DNA of 52,011 nucleotides from Treponema sp. Lineage in GTDB: Bacteria; Spirochaetota; Spirochaetia; Treponematales; Treponemataceae. The stretch covers positions 1 to 52,011 of the forward strand of contig JAAYNH010000014.1 in NCBI GenBank assembly GCA_012520945.1, read 5' to 3'. A model generated the notes under the pieces. That model was not told the DNA's origin, did no database searches, and saw only the letters and a list, made by a program, of their open reading frames with translations. Position 1 is the first letter of the stretch. Each line of letters begins with the position of its first letter. Shown piece by piece: positions 16,327-26,139 of the stretch. The position numbers and the translations under genes are program-made.

Positions 16327-18714
16327 TTAAAATGCTGAATTGCGTTCTTCACGCGCATTTAATTCTTGACGAATACCTAATTCCAATAATTGACTTACAT
16401 CGATAATAAGTGAAACCGAACCGTCTCCTAAAATTGACGCACCTGCTATTCCCGGCGAGTTCGTAAATTGATCGCGCAAAGGTTTAATAACAACATCTTC
16501 TTCACCAATAAGTGCATCAACCATAATACCGATTTTTTTGTCAGTGGTGCCCACAATTACAATAAAACTATATTCTGAATCAATTGTATCTTTAATACCA
16601 AAAAGTCTACTTAAACGCAAAACGGAAATAACTTCATTACGAACATTCAACACTTCATAATTGTCAATTGTGCTTATCTCTTCGGCTTTAACACGATGAC
16701 TTTCAATAACGGAAGCAATAGGTATGGAATAAACTTCTTTTCCCACACGCACAAGCAACCCCTGAATAATTGCAAGGGTTAAAGGCAAACGAATACTAAA
16801 CTTTGTTCCTTCATTGCGAGCCGATGTAACAACAACATTTCCATTAAGTTTTTCAATTTGTGTCTTTACAACATCCAGACCGACACCGCGACCTGAAACA
16901 TTTGTAACTTTTTTTGCAGTTGAAAAACCGGGTTCAAAAATTAATTGATATGCATCTTGATCACTAATAACTTTACTTGGATGAATTAATCCCCTGTCAA
17001 TTGCTTTTTGACGCACGGTATTAACATCTATGCCCTTTCCATCATCAATTATGTCAATAACAATAATATTTCCTTCATTACTTGCTTTTAAGGACAAAGT
17101 TCCTTCTTCGCTTTTTCCGTTTGCCAATCGAACACTTGGTATTTCAATTCCATGATCTATTGAATTGCGAACACAATGCATAATCGGATCAAGCAAATCT
17201 TCAATTACGGATTTATCTAATTCTGTATCTTCACCTTCAATTACAAGATTAATTTTTTTATCCAAATCTTTTGACAAATCACGAATGACACGCGGAAAAC
17301 GCGAAAAAATCTGACTAATCGGAACCATTCGAATTTTCATAACACCTTCTTGTAATTCACCGGCAATGCGACCCAAGTTCTGTGTTGATGAACGAAATTT
17401 AGTTGCAACATTCTTAAATGAAGTGTCAAAATTATCAAAAATACCGTAAATATCTGCGTATTCTTCATTAATCTTTGCTTTTATATCTTTCAAAGAAGTA
17501 CCGCTTTGCAACTCACCTAAAATATCAGGCATTTGCTCCAACAAATTACGTACTTTTTCTTTATATGCCGTCTCAGAATTTTGTAACTGAATTTGCAATT
17601 CGGCAAAGTGCAATGCAATTTGATTAAAGGCCGCTTTTGTAATTACGGTTTCACTAACTAGATTAAGCAAATAATCAATGCGTTTTGAATCAACACGAAG
17701 AACGCTGCCTGTTGTTGCTTGACCCGAAGGAGGTGCAACTTTTTTTTGTTTTTCCTGAGCAATTTTAGTATCTTCATTAATCTTATGTAAATCAGTTTCA
17801 CTTTCGACTGTATCTTCAGCATATAAAACTTCCTTCGGTTTGGAAACAACTTCAGGTTCAACATCTTTTGCATTTGACTGCTGTGTTGTAGCAATAGCAA
17901 CATTTGTTTCAACACTGTGTGCATCAACACGCAACACAACATCGTCTATTAAAGCAACATTTTCTATTTCTTCAGCATTCGATTTTGAAGCAACATAATA
18001 TATAACCTGAGGTTGAAATTCATCTTCATAAAGAACATCAAAATCCGGCACGGTTTTAAGTACAGTACCGACTCTCTTCAAAGCGGCAAATACTTGGATT
18101 CCACCCACGGAATTCATAGGATTTTCTTCATCAAAATCTACTATGACTGTCCATAATTTTTCACCTACAGCACAAGATTCTTTTAACTCTAACATTTCAT
18201 ACTCAGAAATTTCAGGAAACTTTGCGGAACTTTGGGCAACGGATTTTTCTTTTTTTGCAACATTTTTTGTTAATGTAACAGGAGCATTTTTTGCTTTTAC
18301 GCTTTTTTTATCTTGTTTTGCAGGAATAAAAGATTTAAGTTTATCCTTTAACGGTTCCACATCATCAGTGTAAACGGAACCGGCCATTCTTTCTTCAAGC
18401 ATTAATTTTATAATATCAATTGCAGAAAGCAAAACATCTACAACAGGTTCTGTAACAGATACATTACCCGAACGCAATTCATCCAAAAGATCTTCAAGAA
18501 CATGAGTAAATCCGGAAAGCTCTAACATTTCAACGGTAGCAGATCCACCTTTTAAGGTGTGTGCGGCACGAAAAATTTCATCAATAGCTTCGTGATTTGT
18601 CGGATCATTTTCAATTACGAGAATATTACTTTCAAGCTGTTCAACTTGTTGTTCGGCCTCACTGAAAAAATCTTTTAACAACTCTTCATTGTTTATATCA
18701 AGATAGTCGCTCAT
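16327..18714 (-). CDS. cheA: CheA chemotaxis histidine kinase
   Basis: Autophosphorylates in response to receptors and passes phosphate to CheY. The 795-residue protein contains an HPt domain with the phospho-acceptor H52 in FRAAHTLKGG. A middle region of about 150-330 probably holds the CheY-binding domain plus a charged linker. The dimerisation domain starts near 345 (VDSKRIDYLLNLVSE). The HATPase has N box HCVRNSIDHGIE, G1 DDGKGID, F box FEPGFSTA and G2 GRGVGLDVV, and a CheW-like regulatory domain follows (IPIASVIESHRVKAEEI). All kinase boxes are intact. It is the first gene of the che operon, divergent from an outer-membrane protein gene. There is no Shine-Dalgarno near the ATG, and the predicted promoter leaves almost no 5' leader. 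Confidence 0.96.
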   Translation of the reverse strand: MSDYLDINNEELLKDFFSEAEQQVEQLESNILVIENDPTNHEAIDEIFRAAHTLKGGSATVEMLELSGFTHVLEDLLDELRSGNVSVTEPVVDVLLSAIDIIKLMLEERMAGSVYTDDVEPLKDKLKSFIPAKQDKKSVKAKNAPVTLTKNVAKKEKSVAQSSAKFPEISEYEMLELKESCAVGEKLWTVIVDFDEENPMNSVGGIQVFAALKRVGTVLKTVPDFDVLYEDEFQPQVIYYVASKSNAEEIENVALIDDVVLRVDAHSVETNVAIATTQQSNAKDVEPEVVSKPKEVLYAEDTVESETDLHKINEDTKIAQEKQKKVAPPSGQATTGSVLRVDSKRIDYLLNLVSETVITKAAFNQIALHFAELQIQLQNSETAYKEKVRNLLEQMPDILGELQSGTSLKDIKAKINEEYADIYGIFDNFDTSFKNVATKFRSSTQNLGRIAGELQEGVMKIRMVPISQIFSRFPRVIRDLSKDLDKKINLVIEGEDTELDKSVIEDLLDPIMHCVRNSIDHGIEIPSVRLANGKSEEGTLSLKASNEGNIIVIDIIDDGKGIDVNTVRQKAIDRGLIHPSKVISDQDAYQLIFEPGFSTAKKVTNVSGRGVGLDVVKTQIEKLNGNVVVTSARNEGTKFSIRLPLTLAIIQGLLVRVGKEVYSIPIASVIESHRVKAEEISTIDNYEVLNVRNEVISVLRLSRLFGIKDTIDSEYSFIVIVGTTDKKIGIMVDALIGEEDVVIKPLRDQFTNSPGIAGASILGDGSVSLIIDVSQLLELGIRQELNAREERNSAF

Positions 18715-18722
18715 ACTTTAAT

Positions 18723-18750
18723 ATTTTATACGGAAAAAAAGATAAGTCAA
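18723..18750 (-). promoter_or_regulatory. Predicted promoter of the che operon
   Basis: On the minus strand TTGACT (18750-18745) and TAAAAT (18728-18723) are 16 nt apart. The -10 ends 8 nt before the cheA ATG, so the transcript would start within 0-3 nt of the start codon. Confidence 0.45.
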
Positions 18751-18845
18751 GGCAAAAAAACGATAATTTGCATTTTTTCAAAAAAATTTAAAATAATCGT
18801 TCCTTTATAAAATGTTTTTACAATTAACAATTAATGCATTTGCAT

Positions 18846-18874
18846 TTGAGTTTTTTAAATAAATGTGTTATTCT
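18846..18874 (+). promoter_or_regulatory. Sigma70-like promoter of the outer-membrane protein pair
   Basis: TTGAGT (18846-18851) and TATTCT (18869-18874) are separated by exactly 17 nt, about 60 nt upstream of the GTG start of the first gene. Confidence 0.55.
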
Positions 18875-18877
18875 AGT

Positions 18878-18905
18878 TATAGGAATTTAACATATTTGCC
18901 GATAA
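18878..18905 (+). promoter_or_regulatory. Sigma28 (FliA)-like promoter element
   Basis: GCCGATAA at 18898-18905 is an 8/8 match to the FliA -10 consensus. The -35 position holds TATA (18878-18881, 16-nt spacing) rather than TAAA, so the upstream half is weak. It is correctly placed to start a transcript about 25 nt before the OMP gene. Confidence 0.4.
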
Positions 18906-18936
18906 TTTACACAAGGAATTTCAGGAGAAAATTTTA

Positions 18937-20241
18937 GTGAAACAGATCATAGACAAAAAAAATAAAATTTTTCTTTTCATTTTAATATTCATAATTTATA
19001 CTCCACTTTTTTCTGTACCTTTTTTTAATGGTAGCGTCGGCGGAAGTTTAAATTTTTTTTCTGACAAAACTGATTTTAAACCGATAACCACAATGAATGC
19101 TTTTTTAGCAGGACAAGTTGATTTTTCAGATTCATTGGTTTTTCGTGTAGGTTTCAATTTTGACACAGAAAATATTTTTGGTGACAATTTTCTTAAACAA
19201 GCACCTGCCCTTTTTAATTTAGATGAAGTTTCATTTAATTATCATGGAAATATGGGTGCACTTTCCCATTATGTAACTGCATTTTTAGGTTCGCCGGAAC
19301 CAATCGGATCGCCTTTATTTTTTCAACGTTATTTTGGAGTACCTGATTTTTCATCTAAATTCCTTTTCACACAAAAAGGCTCTTTTTCAAATGAAATCTA
19401 TCCTATTTCAGGCATCGGTGCAAATTATATGTTAAAGGCAAAAAATCTTTCAGGCGGAATATATTTTTATTATAATAAAATTAGTGTAGATGAAAATGCT
19501 TTACAGCGACTTCCCAAACCAAACCTTGGTACTCCTATAGACGGCTCGGAAAGTGATCCGGGCATTCAACCATCGTCTGCAGATGCCGTTGCTGCAAACA
19601 CAAGTTTAAATTTTGACTTACGATTTACAGCAAGTGGTACATCTTCCCATATTGATATTGGTGCAGGTTTTTCATTTCCTTTTGATAATGCAGATTCTTC
19701 CGGTGAAGATGTAATTTTAATTATTCGAAAAGCAAATTTTCATTGTGGCTTAAATGCCTTTATTGGTTCAACATTTATGACAAATTTAACATTCCAAGCA
19801 GGTATAACACATTTAGAAATTAATCCTGACGAAGATGAACAAGTTCTTGCCTTAGACGATATTTATTGTTTTATTGAACCGCGTTTTGTCACAAAAAATT
19901 TAAGCTTTGCTTTTGCAATGTTTAATATTCCATCTGAAGTTTCTAAACAACTCTATTATATTGAAAATCCTTTGGGTATAAATGTTTCAATTTATTCGAA
20001 TAACTTTGCAATTAATAATAAAAAAGCCGAAATTGGCGGTCATATCACAATTTCATTACCAGAAACAAAACTTGATCTTGATTTTTCAGAAATTGAATTA
20101 CAAATTTCTCCTTTTTTTACTCTTGAATTAGGTGATGGCCAATTCGATGCCGCCTTAAAAATGAATATATTAAATTTTACCTCATTTAAAAATGCTTTAA
20201 TGAATATAGGTTTCTCTGTCGGTTATCAGGTGAAAATATGA
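18937..20241 (+). CDS. Probable outer-membrane beta-barrel protein
   Basis: A 434-residue exported protein. It has a basic N-terminus (MKQIIDKKNK), a hydrophobic core (IFLFILIFIIY) and a likely signal peptidase I site near FSVP. The mature part alternates hydrophobic and polar residues in short strands rich in Gly, Asn, Ser and aromatics (GSVGGSLNFFSD, then SLVFRVGFNFDTEN) and ends in a strand-like GFSVGYQVKI, all typical of beta-barrels. I do not recognise a named family. The start is a GTG at 18937, with AGGAG 9 nt upstream. It overlaps the next gene by ATGA, so the two are a translationally coupled pair and may form one outer-membrane system. Confidence 0.75.
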   Translation: MKQIIDKKNKIFLFILIFIIYTPLFSVPFFNGSVGGSLNFFSDKTDFKPITTMNAFLAGQVDFSDSLVFRVGFNFDTENIFGDNFLKQAPALFNLDEVSFNYHGNMGALSHYVTAFLGSPEPIGSPLFFQRYFGVPDFSSKFLFTQKGSFSNEIYPISGIGANYMLKAKNLSGGIYFYYNKISVDENALQRLPKPNLGTPIDGSESDPGIQPSSADAVAANTSLNFDLRFTASGTSSHIDIGAGFSFPFDNADSSGEDVILIIRKANFHCGLNAFIGSTFMTNLTFQAGITHLEINPDEDEQVLALDDIYCFIEPRFVTKNLSFAFAMFNIPSEVSKQLYYIENPLGINVSIYSNNFAINNKKAEIGGHITISLPETKLDLDFSEIELQISPFFTLELGDGQFDAALKMNILNFTSFKNALMNIGFSVGYQVKI

Positions 20242-21011
20242 AATTAAAATATTGCATCAGTGTTTTTTTTCTAATTTTTCTCTCTTTATGTGCATTTTCT
20301 CTTGAATTTCAGTTACAAGGCCATTATGATAATTATGAAAATAATAATCCGGAAAGAAATTATAATATAGGCCTATCTTTTCAATTTAAGGAACAAATAA
20401 AAAACAATGTTTTTGTAGATGCAAATTTAATATACAAAAATCAAAACAAATATCTTGCATATTGTGCAGGTCAATTCAAAATAAAACAATTTATTTTTTT
20501 GTCGGGTATAGCATTAGATATAAAAAATACTTTTTTTTCACCTGGTCTTTTACTCAAATTCGATTACAAAATAGTAAAATGGCTCAGTTTATCAACAGAA
20601 CTACTTACAACCTTTTCAACAATAGATGTTTCAAAAGGTAGCGTTTTTGACGGTGTTGCGGGATTTATATTTCATTTAAAAAATGCCAATGTGAAACTTG
20701 CCTATGACTTCAGACGAGAAATGATAAATACATATTACATATCATATCACAAGGGCATTTTTGATTTAATTACATATGAAAGCGGTTTCCCTCTTAGAAT
20801 CGGATTAAATGCACATTTTTATAGCATAATTGACAGTAGAAATCCAACTTCTAAAAATCTAATTTTAGAAGCAGGAGGGAAACTAGAGCTTGTAACACCA
20901 CGCCACGGAAGTTATTTTATTACCGGCAATGCAAAAATTTTAGAACTTGCAAATTTACAAGGACCTATAACATTTGGAATTGGTGCCGGTACAAGATTTA
21001 ATATAAATTAA
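20238..21011 (+). CDS. Probable outer-membrane protein, partner of the preceding gene
   Basis: A 257-residue protein with a clear signal peptide (MKLKYCISVFFLIFLSLCAFS, mature start near LEFQLQGHYDN). The mature sequence consists of alternating strands with many Tyr, Phe, Asn and Gly residues (YNIGLSFQFKEQI, FVDANLIYKNQN, FIFLSGIALDI) and ends FGIGAGTRFNIN, again beta-barrel-like. The ATG overlaps the upstream stop, so it is coupled to the 434-residue protein. The 3' end overlaps the convergent dapL gene by 14 nt, and no terminator is visible between them. Family not recognised. Confidence 0.7.
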   Translation: MKLKYCISVFFLIFLSLCAFSLEFQLQGHYDNYENNNPERNYNIGLSFQFKEQIKNNVFVDANLIYKNQNKYLAYCAGQFKIKQFIFLSGIALDIKNTFFSPGLLLKFDYKIVKWLSLSTELLTTFSTIDVSKGSVFDGVAGFIFHLKNANVKLAYDFRREMINTYYISYHKGIFDLITYESGFPLRIGLNAHFYSIIDSRNPTSKNLILEAGGKLELVTPRHGSYFITGNAKILELANLQGPITFGIGAGTRFNIN

Positions 21012-22233
21012 GTTTTTCTACCAACCGTTTTGCAGCTTCTTCCACATTTTCTCTGTGTCCAAATGAACTAAAACGAATAAAACTTTTTCCGGCAGGACCA
21101 AAACCGGCACCTGGAGTTGTAACAACATGGCATTGATCAAGAATTTTATCAAACACTTCCCAACTTTTTAATCCCGGAAAACGTACCCAAAGATACGGTG
21201 CATTACCAGTAAAATAAACTTCAACACCTGCTTTTTTAAACTTATCATTTTTTAATGCATTTGCAATAATACGTGCGTTTTCCAAATAATAGTCAACCAG
21301 GCCTTTCATTTCTCTCAAACCATCATCATCTAAAGCCGCTAAACCACCTGCTTGAGCAATATTTGAAGCACCGTTAAACAAAGTTGTCATAACACGATTC
21401 CAATCTTTATTCACAGAAGTTCCATCTGCAAACTTTAATTCATTCGGTACAATTGACCAACCCAAACGCACACCCGTAAAACCTGCAGGTTTTGAAAAAG
21501 AATTTACCTCAATTGCAACTTCTCTACTTCCTGGAATTTCATAAATTGTTTTTGGTAATGATTCATCACGAATAAATGCACTATATGCAGCATCAAAAAT
21601 TATGATACAACCGTTCAACTTTGCAAAATCTACTAACTTTGTCAATTCCTCTTTTGTTGAAGTGGCTCCCGTGGGATTATTTGGAGAACAAAAATAAATT
21701 AAGGAATTTTTCTTAATTTTTGATAAATCCGGGAAAAAATTATTTTCAGGCAAGCACGGTAAATAAAAAACACTTTTATATCCGTTTCCCTGTACATTTG
21801 CACTTCCTGTTGCACCAATAACTACACTACCATCGACATAAACAGGATATGCCGGATCTTGAACTGCAATTTTTACTTTATTTCCAAAAAGTGTTTGAAT
21901 ACGTGCAATATCACATTTTGCACCATCAGAAATAAAAACTTCATCTGCTGTTGCATAACCTTTATAATAAACTTCGGCAATTTTTTCTCTCAAAGCTGTA
22001 TTACCCTGTTCATCTCCATAACCGGAATATCCTTCTACAGTACCCAAAGATAAAACATAATCGGACATTGCTTTAGAAATGTGTGTTGTTAGGGGCTCTG
22101 TTGTATTCCCAATACCTAAACTAATTATTTTAGCATTCGGATTTTTAGCCGAATATTCACGACGACGCTTAGCAATTTCCGGAAAAAGATATCCGGCTGT
22201 TAGTTTTTCAAAATTTTTATTTCTTTTAATCAT
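20998..22233 (-). CDS. dapL: LL-diaminopimelate aminotransferase
   Basis: Converts tetrahydrodipicolinate directly to LL-diaminopimelate with glutamate as amino donor, giving lysine and peptidoglycan precursors without the acylated dap intermediates. The 411-residue fold-type I PLP enzyme has the DapL N-terminus (NFEKLTAGYLFPEIAKRR), the SLGIGNTTEPL box, a GTVEGYSGYGDEQG substrate loop, CSPNNPTGA, and the Schiff-base lysine in SFSKPAGFTGVRLGW. GAGGAAG precedes the ATG. It is transcribed alone, convergent with the OMP gene. Confidence 0.95.
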   Translation of the reverse strand: MIKRNKNFEKLTAGYLFPEIAKRRREYSAKNPNAKIISLGIGNTTEPLTTHISKAMSDYVLSLGTVEGYSGYGDEQGNTALREKIAEVYYKGYATADEVFISDGAKCDIARIQTLFGNKVKIAVQDPAYPVYVDGSVVIGATGSANVQGNGYKSVFYLPCLPENNFFPDLSKIKKNSLIYFCSPNNPTGATSTKEELTKLVDFAKLNGCIIIFDAAYSAFIRDESLPKTIYEIPGSREVAIEVNSFSKPAGFTGVRLGWSIVPNELKFADGTSVNKDWNRVMTTLFNGASNIAQAGGLAALDDDGLREMKGLVDYYLENARIIANALKNDKFKKAGVEVYFTGNAPYLWVRFPGLKSWEVFDKILDQCHVVTTPGAGFGPAGKSFIRFSSFGHRENVEEAAKRLVEKLNLY

Positions 22234-22344
22234 AACTTCCTCTTAAAAAAATCATAGCAAATTTGGTGCTTTTATTCAATAACTAAAAATATCTCAAATT
22301 ATTCCATTTCTAAATAAAAGAAAAAACATAGAAATGATAATCGA

Positions 22345-22373
22345 TTGAAAAGAATGATAATTTTTGTTATAAT
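22345..22373 (+). promoter_or_regulatory. Promoter of leuS
   Basis: TTGAAA (22345-22350) and TATAAT (22368-22373) are 17 nt apart, followed by a leader of about 30 nt with GGAG at 22401-22404. No T-box-like structure fits in so short a leader. Confidence 0.75.
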
Positions 22374-22409
22374 AAGTGAGTTTTTATATTATTTTTTTTT
22401 GGAGTTATT

Positions 22410-24956
22410 ATGGCTAAGTATCCTTTTGCAAAAATTGAATTAAAATGGCAAACATTTTGGGATAAAAACAAAACATTTAAAGTTATTGAAGACACATCGT
22501 TTCCAAAAGAAAAACGTAAATATATTTTAGATATGTTTCCTTATCCTTCCGCAGCCGGCCTACACGTTGGTCACCCGGAAGGTTACACGGCAACTGACAT
22601 TTATTGTCGTTATTTACGCATGAACGGATTTAATGTTCTGCATCCAATGGGTTATGATGCCTTTGGTTTACCTGCAGAAAATTATGCTATTAAAACAGGA
22701 ACACATCCCGCCACAACAACAAATGCTAATATTGAACATTTTACTAAACAAATAAAATCTTTTGGTTTTTCTTATGATTGGGACAGATGTGTTTCTACAT
22801 GCGATGAAAATTATTATCGTTGGACTCAATGGATATTTCTACAACTATTCAAACGTGGCTTAGCATATGAGGCAGAAACACCCATTAATTGGTGCCCAAG
22901 TTGTTTAACAGGTTTAGCAAATGAAGAAGTAAAAGACGGACATTGTGAGCGTTGTGGTGAATCAGTAACACGCAAAACAATTCGTCAATGGATTTTAAAA
23001 ATTACTGAATATGCAGATCGCCTTGCTGAAGATTTGGATAGTTTGGATTGGCCTGAGAGTGTAAAACTTATGCAACGAAACTGGATTGGCAAAAGCGAAG
23101 GAGCTGAGGTTATATTTCATATTGCTAATAAGGAAGGAAAAGCAACGGAAGATTTTTTGACAGTTTACACCACTCGATGCGATACTTTATTCGGTGCAAC
23201 ATACATGGTTATCTCCCCTGAGCATAATCTTGTAAGTAAACTTACAACCGCTGAACAAAAAAATGCTGTTAACTCATATATTGAAGCGGCTAGCAAAAAA
23301 AGTGATTTGGAAAGAACTGATTTAGCTAAAGACAAGACAGGTGTTTTTTCCGGCAGTTATGCAATTAATCCCGTAAATGGTAAAAATATTCCAATTTGGA
23401 TTGCCGATTATGTATTAATTTCTTATGGAACAGGTGCTATCATGGCTGTTCCTGCACACGATGAACGTGACTGGGAATTTGCAAAAAAATTTGATTTGCC
23501 CATAGTTGAGGTTTTAAAAAGCAACATTGATATTCAACAACAAGCATGGACAGAAGACGGCATTCATATTAACTCAAATTTTTTAGATGGCTTAAATAAA
23601 GAAGATGCAATTGAAACTATGCTTAAATGGCTCGAACAAAACGATTACGGTAAAAAAGCAATCAACTATAAACTACGTGACTGGATTTTTAGTCGCCAAC
23701 GTTATTGGGGAGAACCAATTCCTCTAGTGCATTGTGAAAAATGCGGTTGCGTTCCTGTTCCTGAAAATGAATTACCACTAAAATTACCTAACGTAAAAAC
23801 ATATCAGCCTACAGGAACGGGAGAAAGCCCGCTTGCAGGAATAAAAGATTGGGTAAACTGCTCTTGTCCTACTTGTGGAGGAAATGCTAAACGTGAAACT
23901 AACACAATGCCACAATGGGCAGGTTCGTGTTGGTATTATTTACGATATCTCGATCCAAATAATGATAAAGTTTTTGCATCAAAAGAATCAATTGATTATT
24001 GGATGCCTGTGGACTTATATGTTGGCGGTGCTGAACACGCTGTATTACACTTATTATATTCAAGATTTTGGCACAAAGTATTATATGATTTAGGTTTAGT
24101 TAACACGAAAGAACCTTTTCAACGTTTAATTAATCAAGGCATGATAACTTCTTTTGCTTTTCAACGCAAAAACAAACAACTTGTTTCTACAGATACTGTA
24201 CGCGAAGTAAGTCCTGGTGTTTATGAAGAAATAGGCACCGGTGAAAAACTTGAACGTGTTGTAGCTAAAATGTCCAAGTCATTGAAAAATGTAATTAATC
24301 CTGACGATATGATTCGTGAATACGGAGCAGACTCAGTTCGAATATATGAAATGTTCATGGGGCCTCTTGAAGTTTCTAAACCATGGAATACACAAGGCTT
24401 AATTGGAATTAACAGATTTTTAGAAAAAGTTTGGTCTATTTCCGATAAACCTATAATTGATGTTGATATGAACGGAAAAATTTCTAATGAGCTAACGGAA
24501 ATTCGAAAAAGTCTTCATAAAACAATAAAAAAAGTTTCTGAAGACACTTCATCGTTAAATTTTAACACCGCAATTTCACAAATGATGATTTTTATAAATG
24601 ATGTTGCAAAACTCAAAGAAGTTCCTAAGTCTCTTTGGAGTGATTTTGTAAAATTGCTTTCTGTTTATGCTCCTCACATTGGAGAAGAATTGTGGGAAAA
24701 ACTGGGTAACAACAAAACCATTGCCTATGAAACATGGCCATCATATAATGAAGACTTTTGTAAAGACGACAGTGTAACAATTATTGTTCAAGTTAATGGA
24801 AAAATTAGAGATAAATTTGAAACTACCATAAATACAGACAAAAGTGAACTTGAAAAAACAGCATTAAAAACAGAAGGAGCAACGCGTTATCTAGAAGGCA
24901 AAGAACCGAAAAAAATTATTGTAGTCCCAAATAAATTAGTAAATATTGTCATATAA
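22410..24956 (+). CDS. leuS: Leucyl-tRNA synthetase
   Basis: Charges tRNA-Leu. The 848-residue class I synthetase has the HIGH motif as [12 protein letters not shown] (about 52-63), a Cys4 zinc element (CPSC, then CERCGE), the CP1 editing domain (about 220-420, with [16 protein letters not shown] and [12 protein letters not shown]), a second Cys cluster (CEKCGC, then CPTCGG), and KMSKS as [12 protein letters not shown]-terminal anticodon and tRNA-binding domain is complete. The length is normal. It is monocistronic, with its own promoter and terminator. Confidence 0.97.
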   Translation: MAKYPFAKIELKWQTFWDKNKTFKVIEDTSFPKEKRKYILDMFPYPSAAGLHVGHPEGYTATDIYCRYLRMNGFNVLHPMGYDAFGLPAENYAIKTGTHPATTTNANIEHFTKQIKSFGFSYDWDRCVSTCDENYYRWTQWIFLQLFKRGLAYEAETPINWCPSCLTGLANEEVKDGHCERCGESVTRKTIRQWILKITEYADRLAEDLDSLDWPESVKLMQRNWIGKSEGAEVIFHIANKEGKATEDFLTVYTTRCDTLFGATYMVISPEHNLVSKLTTAEQKNAVNSYIEAASKKSDLERTDLAKDKTGVFSGSYAINPVNGKNIPIWIADYVLISYGTGAIMAVPAHDERDWEFAKKFDLPIVEVLKSNIDIQQQAWTEDGIHINSNFLDGLNKEDAIETMLKWLEQNDYGKKAINYKLRDWIFSRQRYWGEPIPLVHCEKCGCVPVPENELPLKLPNVKTYQPTGTGESPLAGIKDWVNCSCPTCGGNAKRETNTMPQWAGSCWYYLRYLDPNNDKVFASKESIDYWMPVDLYVGGAEHAVLHLLYSRFWHKVLYDLGLVNTKEPFQRLINQGMITSFAFQRKNKQLVSTDTVREVSPGVYEEIGTGEKLERVVAKMSKSLKNVINPDDMIREYGADSVRIYEMFMGPLEVSKPWNTQGLIGINRFLEKVWSISDKPIIDVDMNGKISNELTEIRKSLHKTIKKVSEDTSSLNFNTAISQMMIFINDVAKLKEVPKSLWSDFVKLLSVYAPHIGEELWEKLGNNKTIAYETWPSYNEDFCKDDSVTIIVQVNGKIRDKFETTINTDKSELEKTALKTEGATRYLEGKEPKKIIVVPNKLVNIVI

Positions 24957-24964
24957 TAAATGTA

Positions 24965-25000
24965 AGAAAAGCCGTTGTTTTTTTAGCAATGGCTTTTCTT
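24965..25000 (+). terminator. Bidirectional terminator between leuS and the vanY-like gene
   Basis: AGAAAAGCCGTTG pairs with CAATGGCTTTTCT around a T-rich loop (one G-U pair) and is followed by TTTA. The A/T-rich flanks let it serve the convergent minus-strand operon as well. Confidence 0.75.
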
Positions 25001-25007
25001 TTAATTC

Positions 25008-25799
25008 TCAATAACTTCTCCATGCATATATAAATTCAAGCATATATTGTTGCACATCGTTAAACCATTTTTGCTGAAACTCTACGGCTTTTTTTCCAAT
25101 ATATCTATAATGCCAAGACTCCCAACGATAACCTGTTACACTTTCATAACCTTGAGGAAATGACAAAGAAAAGCCGTAGTTTGGTGCATTAGCAGCAAGC
25201 CACTTACCGGTGGCCGTTTCAGCAAAATCATCTGTGATAGAACCGAAATCTACAGCTGAACCCAATTGATGCTGACTTGTTCCCGGTTTTGCACTTTCTC
25301 TGTCAGCGGCAACTTGTCCCAATTGACGCACATTCCTTTCATATACTTTCTTCTGATATTCATATGAACGATAACATGAACTAACCAAAATTTTTTTCCC
25401 CTGTTTTTGTGCGTCAATAGCCATTGTTTTTAATGCCTCTTCAACAGGTTTTCTTAAAGACATATCATTTCTGTTTAATAAATAATATGGATTCTTTTGT
25501 AAAGGAACTAAATCTAAGGGTACATAATTTGGAGACAGAAAATGCTTTTTATCTGCCAATATAAGAAGATTTTCAGTATCATTTGATAATACATTAAACA
25601 AATCGTGCAAAAATTCATTTTTATTTTGTAAAATATTTTTTGATATAGTCGCACATTCATTAAGAGAATCTGTAAAAACATCAGAATAATTTTTTAAAAT
25701 ACTTTTAAGTTTTATTTCTTCCGTGCTTTCACACGAACATAATGCCATACACACAATCATAATTAATAAAAGAGAAAAAATATTTTTGTTATTAAACAT
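25008..25799 (-). CDS. D-alanyl-D-alanine carboxypeptidase, VanY/M15B family, probable lipoprotein
   Basis: Trims the terminal D-Ala of peptidoglycan stem peptides in the periplasm. The 263-residue protein has an N-terminal hydrophobic signal ending in a relaxed spirochaetal lipobox (ALCSC). The M15B zinc site is intact: H and D in SQHQLGSAVDFGS and H in RWESWHYRYIG. It also has the SSCYRSYEYQKKVYE substrate segment. It begins 2 nt after the STAS gene, so it is the last gene of the phosphatase/STAS transcript; GGAAG within the STAS 3' end may be its ribosome site. The placement suggests wall trimming under the same signalling control. Confidence 0.88.
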   Translation of the reverse strand: MFNNKNIFSLLLIMIVCMALCSCESTEEIKLKSILKNYSDVFTDSLNECATISKNILQNKNEFLHDLFNVLSNDTENLLILADKKHFLSPNYVPLDLVPLQKNPYYLLNRNDMSLRKPVEEALKTMAIDAQKQGKKILVSSCYRSYEYQKKVYERNVRQLGQVAADRESAKPGTSQHQLGSAVDFGSITDDFAETATGKWLAANAPNYGFSLSFPQGYESVTGYRWESWHYRYIGKKAVEFQQKWFNDVQQYMLEFIYAWRSY

Positions 25800-25800
25800 A

Positions 25801-26127
25801 TTACAAAACTTCCGTAACAGATTGAATTACATTAAAAGTATCCAAAAAACCGGTTGATTCAATGGCACGTCTTGCATCTAAAGAAGGACGCATTAAATAA
25901 AGTTTATTCCCAATTTCTTCGCCATCATTGTGTGCAGCCATAATAACACTTAATCCTGAAGAATCAATTTTTTGTACTTCAGACAAATCTAAAACAAGGT
26001 TAGATTTGTTAATCATATCATAAACTTTTCCTTGCATTTCCGTAAACGTATTTGATGTAATTACGCCATTTACTTCAAGCAATACATAGTTTGCACCTCT
26101 TTTTTCTTGTAAAGCAATATAATCCAC
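25801..26127 (-). CDS. STAS-domain anti-sigma-factor antagonist (RsbV/SpoIIAA type)
   Basis: In partner-switching systems an unphosphorylated STAS protein binds an anti-sigma kinase and frees its target; SpoIIE-type phosphatases reactivate it. The 108-residue protein is a stand-alone STAS domain with the phosphorylatable Ser in KIDSSGLSVIMAAHN and the strand LVLDLSEV before it. It lies 12 nt after one SpoIIE-type phosphatase and 2 nt before the VanY-like gene. GGGAGG precedes the ATG. No RsbW-like kinase gene is present in the window, so its partner is elsewhere. Confidence 0.9.
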   Translation of the reverse strand: MDYIALQEKRGANYVLLEVNGVITSNTFTEMQGKVYDMINKSNLVLDLSEVQKIDSSGLSVIMAAHNDGEEIGNKLYLMRPSLDARRAIESTGFLDTFNVIQSVTEVL

Positions 26128-26139
26128 AAAAACCTCCCG

